In this document: in pieces, positions 59,276 to 64,000 of the stretch
How the letters are laid out: every line of letters starts with the position of its first letter
How positions within the stretch are numbered: position 1 is the first letter of the stretch
Assembly (NCBI GenBank): GCA_017311185.1
Contig: JAESUZ010002871.1
Coordinates: 496,001-560,000, forward strand
Direction: 5' to 3'
Source of the DNA: Proteles cristata cristata
Lineage: Eukaryota > Chordata > Mammalia > Carnivora > Hyaenidae
DNA length: 64,000 nucleotides
The notes under the pieces: generated by a model
What the model saw: the letters and a program-made list of their open reading frames with translations, nothing else
Databases searched by the model: none
Told to the model about the DNA's origin: nothing
Made by a program: the position numbers and the translations under genes

Positions 59276-59868
59276 TGGAAAACAGTGTGGAGGCTTCTCA
59301 AAAAATTAACAATAGAACTCCCCAATGACCCAGCAATAGCACTGCTAGGAATTTACCCAAGGGATAAAGGAGTGCTGATGCATAGGGGCACATGTACCCC
59401 AATGTTCATAGCAGCACTCTCAACAATAGTCAAATCATGGAAAGCCTAAATGTCTGTCAGCTGATGAATGTATTAAGAAGATGTGGTTTATCTATACAAT
59501 GGAATACTACATGGCAATGACAAAGAATGAAATCTGGCCATTTGTAGCAATGTGGATGGAACTTGAGGTTGTTATGCTAAGTGAAATAAGTCAGGCAGAG
59601 AAAGACAGATACCATATGTTTTCACTCATATGTGGAACAGGAGAAACTTAACAGAGGACCATAGGGGAGGGCAAGGGGAAAAATAGTAAAGGAGAGGGAG
59701 AGAGGCAAACTATAAGAGTATTTCTCTTCAATACTGAGAACAAACTGAGGGTTGATAGGCGGTGAGGGTGAGGGGAAAATGGGTGATGGGCATGAAGGAG
59801 GGCACTTTTTGGGATGAGCCCTGGGTGTTATATGGAAACCAACTTGACAATAAACTGTATTAAAAAAT
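59276..59868 (+). mobile_element. 5'-truncated L1 with target duplication
   Basis: 593 bp L1 3' end. The reading frame gives [56 protein letters not shown] and then a stop; compared with the copy at 34058 two bases are missing after catggaaag (about 59444). The 3' UTR is complete (gggatgagccctgggtgtta, ttgacaataaactgtatt). A 12-bp direct repeat, aaagagaacagc, flanks it at 59264-59275 and 59869-59880. Confidence 0.95.
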
Positions 59869-60349
59869 AAAGAGAACAGCAAAAGGGATGAAGAGGAAGA
59901 TCTTTAGTGAGGGTATTATTTTTAAGTATGTGCCAGTAACAGAATAAATAACAAAAAATAGTATTTATGCCAATGATTATCCTCCCTGCCATACATGTTT
60001 CATGTATGACATGTTTCATCTATGACATAAGGTCATAGATTTACTAGTTTTATAAGAAAGTAAAAATATGTAATAAGGAGAGCACTTAAAAGTTAGGTTT
60101 CTAATCAAAATTACAGTAGCCTAAGTGTCCTTTATTTTTAATGATTTTCTCATGATCACACATTAAGAAATTATGCCTGTATTGATACCTTTGGGTTCAT
60201 GTTGGTAGCTTTATGTACTAGAGCTGAGTTCATTTCCTTGGTCCCTCAAGTCATAGTATTGAGCCCAACACAAAGTGACATTTATATTTTCTAAGGTCAG
60301 CTTTCTAGTTTTAACATGTGTTCTGCTTCTAGTTTCTAACTCATTTCAT

Positions 60350-61330
60350 TCATTTCTTTATTCATTCATTCATTCTTTCATTAAACACTTACTGAGTACT
60401 TGCTCAGTGCCAGGCTGGGAGGTACTGAGAATTTAAGATGACTAAAAACTGGTTGCTAAGCCTCAGGTATTTGCAGTCCAGCGAGGGATAAAAACTGATC
60501 AAATGTGATCAGTTTTACAAAACTGGGAATACAGAGGAGATGCTATTAAGTCTTCCTGGAAAATTACGGAAGGCTCTACAGGGGAGGGGACACATGAGGG
60601 GCTGGCCAGTGAGATAAGGAGTGCCCACAGAGTCAGATCACATGTGCACAGACCTGGGGTATGAAGGAACATGGTATCTCTGAGGAGACCTGAGAAGGTA
60701 GAGGATAGAGTTCATGGAGACGTTGTAGTTGGGAAAGGAGACTGAGAAGCCAGGTGAGGGGCAAACAGTGAAGGGCCTTGGGCATATCTGGATATAATCT
60801 CAAGACCAGGTGTCACTGAGGATTTTAAAGTAGAGGGTAACATGATTCAATTTGTAGAAAATGATTCAGGCAATGAAGGCTGATGGGTTCCAGAGAGTAC
60901 TGCCCTGTGAGGTATTAATAGCTGTACCATGGAGAAAAGGTTCCAGGCCATGTAAGTCTAAATAACATTCCATACCATAGCCTATTTGGGGGTCCTCAGC
61001 ACATACTAGTATTTTAAAGGCTCAACAGAGGGCCTATAGTAAAGAACTGTTGTACTGAGTTGGGAAGCAATGGATGAGAAATAAGACAACACGGGACACC
61101 AAGTAAAAGGCTGTTAGTGATGGTTTGGTTAGTTGTGAGGACTGGAACCAAGGTAATGGGTTAGAGAACATGCCAGAAGGTAGTATGACCTGTGAAGGAA
61201 GACTAGGTCTGCTGGCAAAGGTGGCAGGTGGCTGGGTTATCAAGCTTGGTGTTAGACCTTTGGAATTTGATGTAACGCTGTGACATGCAAGATTGAGAGG
61301 TTCAAAAGTCTGGTAGAGACAGTGCTTGGT
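60350..61330 (-). repeat. L2-type LINE relic
   Basis: Starts attcattcattcattctttc, acttactgagtacttgctca, gtgccaggctgggaggtact and continues with ggaaggctctacaggggagg, tttgtagaaaatgattcagg; reverse orientation. Long for its age; the far edge is uncertain. Confidence 0.5.
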
Positions 61331-61914
61331 ATACAACAGAGATCAAGTTGAGCCAAAATGAATTAGGGCTCAGAGAAACAAAGAAAATGAAGGCTAGAGT
61401 CTTGTCCAAAATTATTAAATGAGAACAGAATTTCTACCCCAACCGTTAGAATCACCTTGTTGATCTAATATTAACTGAGCTTTCTTAATCCTGCAAGTAG
61501 AGTGATGTACAGTGTATCTTCCAGGTTTAATATTCCTGTTATTATGTGAAGCATGGGGCTGCAAGCCCACTCACTAAAATCCAGAGCAATGACTATAGAG
61601 AGTGTTTTGCCAATAAATAAAAACAAAAACAATGCACATACGAAATTTTACCTCTAATCTCTGCTTTGTTTAGATTTATTATTGATTCTAAAGGTAGGAT
61701 CAAGTGTTCATTTCCTTATAAAATACGCTGCCAAAAATAAGATAAACATCCTGATAGTTTTTTTTTCTCCTCCCTGAATACAACATTTTAAATAAGCATG
61801 GTTTCTAAATTATGAGAATTTATATTTTAGTCACTGGAATGTAACAAAACTGATGACTCAATTGGTTCTTCCTGCCAGTCTTCAACCCTCAAATCCAGAC
61901 CAAAGTCATTCTTT

Positions 61915-61917
<3 letters not shown>

Positions 61918-61948
<31 letters not shown>
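61918..61948 (+). repeat. (TG)n microsatellite
   Basis: Uninterrupted GT/TG dinucleotides over about 30 bp (15 units). Likely length-variable. Confidence 0.97.
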
Positions 61949-61949
<1 letters not shown>

Positions 61950-62489
61950 AAATCCAAAAAATGAAAAAAGTGAACTCTCAAGCATTTGCAGTTGTCATTA
62001 AAATTCACCTTTTTTCTTACTATTACTAGCAGTGACTCTGCTCACATTGACCTTTTTATGTAGCTAAACCATAGGCATTTTGAATTGTAACCCTGATTAA
62101 AAAAATGTTCTTAGGGAAATGGCCACATAATCACAGTTTAAAGCAAGGGAGAAAACAGGAGTCATGGTGATTGTTTCAGTCTCTGCACAGATGTGTGCAA
62201 TATGTGTGTATAGTTGGGTGGACACAATCCTGATCATAAAACATGCATAATACAGAGAAATATAAATTATTGCTTCAGAGTGGACTCCCTAATTCATCTC
62301 AGTTAACCCTTCTAGCATCTCTCTCTTTTCCTCTCATTTCTCTTTTTCATTTAGTTTTTAGAATAAAAATGAGTAAAGAAATATCGGTGCATATGAGGCT
62401 CACAGATGGTGGTGAGCAGAATGGCAATTTAATTTTAAGTTCAAGAATATTGTACTAATAGAGTCTAATGTTTAGCCCACAATATAGAA

Positions 62490-62960
62490 GGCTGGCAGGC
62501 TGAACAATGATATCTATGTCCTAATACATGGAACCTGTGAAAATGTGATCTTACATGGTAAAAGCAACTTTAAAGATGTCATTAAACATTTTGAGATGGG
62601 GAGATTACCTCTATTATCTAGGTGGGGTCAGTGTCGTCACAATGGTCCTTTTAAGAGGGAAGGAGAGTCAGAGTCTGAGAGAAAGGACAGAATCAGAGGT
62701 TGAAGTGAGGCACTTTGAAGATGGAAGAAGGGGCCATGGGCCAAGGAAGCACACAGCTTCTAGAAGCTGGAAGAGGCAAGGTAATAGATTCTCCCTGAGA
62801 GCCTCCAGAAAGAACACAGGCCTGCCAACACCTTGATTTTAGCCAAGTAAAACTGATTTCAGACTTCTGACCTCCAGAGCTATAAGATAGTAAATTCACG
62901 TTGTTTTAAGCTGCTAAATGTGCGGTAATTTGTTACAGCAGCAACAGGAAACATGCACAG
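62490..62960 (+). repeat. Old interspersed repeat, family not named
   Basis: Contains phrases common in mammalian genomes in this order: aacctgtgaaaatgtgatct, ttgagatggggagattacct, caatggtccttttaagaggg, ctagaagctggaagaggcaa, acaccttgattttagccaag, ttctgacctccagagctata, ggtaatttgttacagcagca. I recognise it as repetitive but will not give a family. The small ORFs on both strands here derive from it. Confidence 0.6.
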
Positions 62961-63104
62961 ATTAACTGCCCTGGATAAGACAACAAATAGTGAGCTTTAT
63001 GTAAACTGCTGATTTTAGGGCTAGTGTCAGATTTCCTCACAATTTAATCCTTTGGAGGAAATGGTAAAGAGGTCTTGGGAAAGCTGAACTGCACAGTGGA
63101 AAAG

Positions 63105-63415
63105 AGAAAGGCTTTGAAGCATACAGGCCCCCTTTGCTATTTATTGGCTATGTTAACTGGGGCAAGGACACCCTCTCTGAGCCTTGTTCCCTTGCAGGAT
63201 TGCTGTGAGTGGATTAAAAGAGAAAATGTGAGAACAGAAGAAAGAGTTCTGCTACATGAAGTTTGAATTCGTGGTAACTTCATAGTGTTCTATGTCCCTC
63301 AACTGCAGAATGGGAGGACAGTGGTAACAATCACATAGGGTAGTGAGGATTAAATGAATCAAAGACATAAAGTGCCTAGAACTTTGCTCGAAACATAATA
63401 AGTGCTGCTCTTATT
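63105..63415 (+). repeat. MIR relic
   Basis: aaggctttgaagcatacagg, ttggctatgttaactggggc, tgcagaatgggaggacagtg, gtagtgaggattaaatgaat, aagtgcctagaactttgctc: MIR order, + orientation, with an internal insertion of about 100 bp. Confidence 0.6.
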
Positions 63416-63985
63416 AAAAAGAGAGGAAGGTCCTGAAATGGGGCAAGTGATTAATGAATGGACTGGGCAGACTTGCCATGGAGTCTTTCAGCACCATGCT
63501 CCATGCTTTACCTACCTGAGATGTAGTCTCTGTCTCATTGACCTTATGGTCTAACCCAGAAGTCACAGGAAAGTGCTCAGACAGTAAGGTGGACTGTGAC
63601 TGTACAATGAGCAGCACTGACCATAAACACCATATGTAGGAAGATAGCAGAGGGGTCCTGGTAGAAGAGGTGGGACTCCTGCCTAATTTGACAGAGGGGA
63701 GGGGAACTGCATGGGGGTGGGAAGAAGCATGGGCAATTAGGAATGTGCAAGCAGGGGTGGGAGAAGCACGGTGGGAGGTGGGCAGGGGATGAAGGCCTGA
63801 CCAAACCATTTGGCTTCTCTATATGGCAATGGAATGTCACTGAAGAAATTCCTAGCAGAAGACTTTCATGATCAAGGTGTCTCAGATTGATTGATGGCAT
63901 ATAGAGCAGTGATTCTCAATCATGGTACCATAGCCCACCAGTGTGATATAATTCCTTGTGAGGTGGGTACAAAGTAACATAGCCA

Positions 63986-64000
63986 GGGGCACCTGGGTGG
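63986..64000 (+). mobile_element. Start of a CAN-SINE cut by the window edge
   Basis: The last 15 bases, ggggcacctgggtgg, match the head of the plus-strand CAN-SINEs. Confidence 0.75.

Larger units (their letters stand above)
53274..64000. other. ADAMTSL1: ADAMTSL1 intron upstream of exon A (partial)
   Basis: The upstream ADAMTSL1 exon, which should end with the Trp-containing start of this TSP1 repeat, was not found up to the window edge. The stretch holds the SINE pair at 55482-55955, a plus-strand SINE, an L1 fragment at 59276-59868, L2-type relics, a TG microsatellite and an old interspersed repeat at 62490-62960. About 53290-55440, 57170-57690 and 61350-62480 hold nothing else I can name. 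Confidence 0.7.

Noticed and set aside
53274..64000. Upstream ADAMTSL1 TSP1 exon
   Set aside because: No minus-strand frame with the CxxTCG-type TSP1 core and six cysteines is visible; it should lie beyond the right edge.

Overview
The window is mammalian genomic DNA, most probably from a cat (Felidae). The evidence is about two dozen tRNA-Lys-derived CAN-SINE copies of the felid type (head reading GGCGCCTGGGTGGCT, tail of (CT)n followed by AATAAA-rich sequence), several carnivore LINE-1 3' ends (GGGATGAGCACTGGGTGTTATATGG...), and typical vertebrate introns. I see no bacterial genes, rRNA, intact tRNA gene, CRISPR array or viral genome.

One protein-coding gene is supported. It is ADAMTSL1 (punctin-1), a secreted ADAMTS-like extracellular matrix glycoprotein, running right to left on the minus strand. 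Five consecutive internal exons are visible: exon A 53094-53273 (TSP1 repeat), exon B 46890-47043 (next TSP1 repeat), exon C 44881-46006 (large exon: end of the TSP1 array, first Ig domain, long linker, first half of the second Ig domain), exon D 22963-23090 (second half of that Ig domain) and exon E 5999-6127 (start of the next Ig domain). All junctions have AG/GT splice sites and matching phases (0, 1, 2, 1, 1), so the five join into one open frame of about 572 residues. The first and last exons of the gene, its promoter and its 3' UTR lie outside the window.

Layout: 1-5998 is intron downstream of exon E; 6128-22962 is a 16.8 kb intron; 23091-44880 is a 21.8 kb intron; 46007-46889 is a short 0.9 kb intron; 47044-53093 is a 6.1 kb intron; 53274-64000 is intron upstream of exon A. 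The introns are AT-rich and hold SINEs, L1 fragments (the largest at 34058-35760, with a broken ORF2 C-terminus), older L2-, MIR- and L1-type relics, two hAT (MER5A-like) relics and a few local tandem duplications. Exon C is a GC- and CpG-rich block in this background.

I found no convincing undescribed system. The best second-look items are a SINE pair sharing one insertion site (three copies of the target sequence, 55461-55971), a group of near-identical young SINEs, nested transposon structures with readable target duplications, a compensated frameshift in an L1 ORF2 relic, two clean tandem duplications, and one unproven exon-like segment on the strand opposite ADAMTSL1 (18615-18742). Repeat family names are from recognition of sequence, not from a database search; edges of old relics are approximate.
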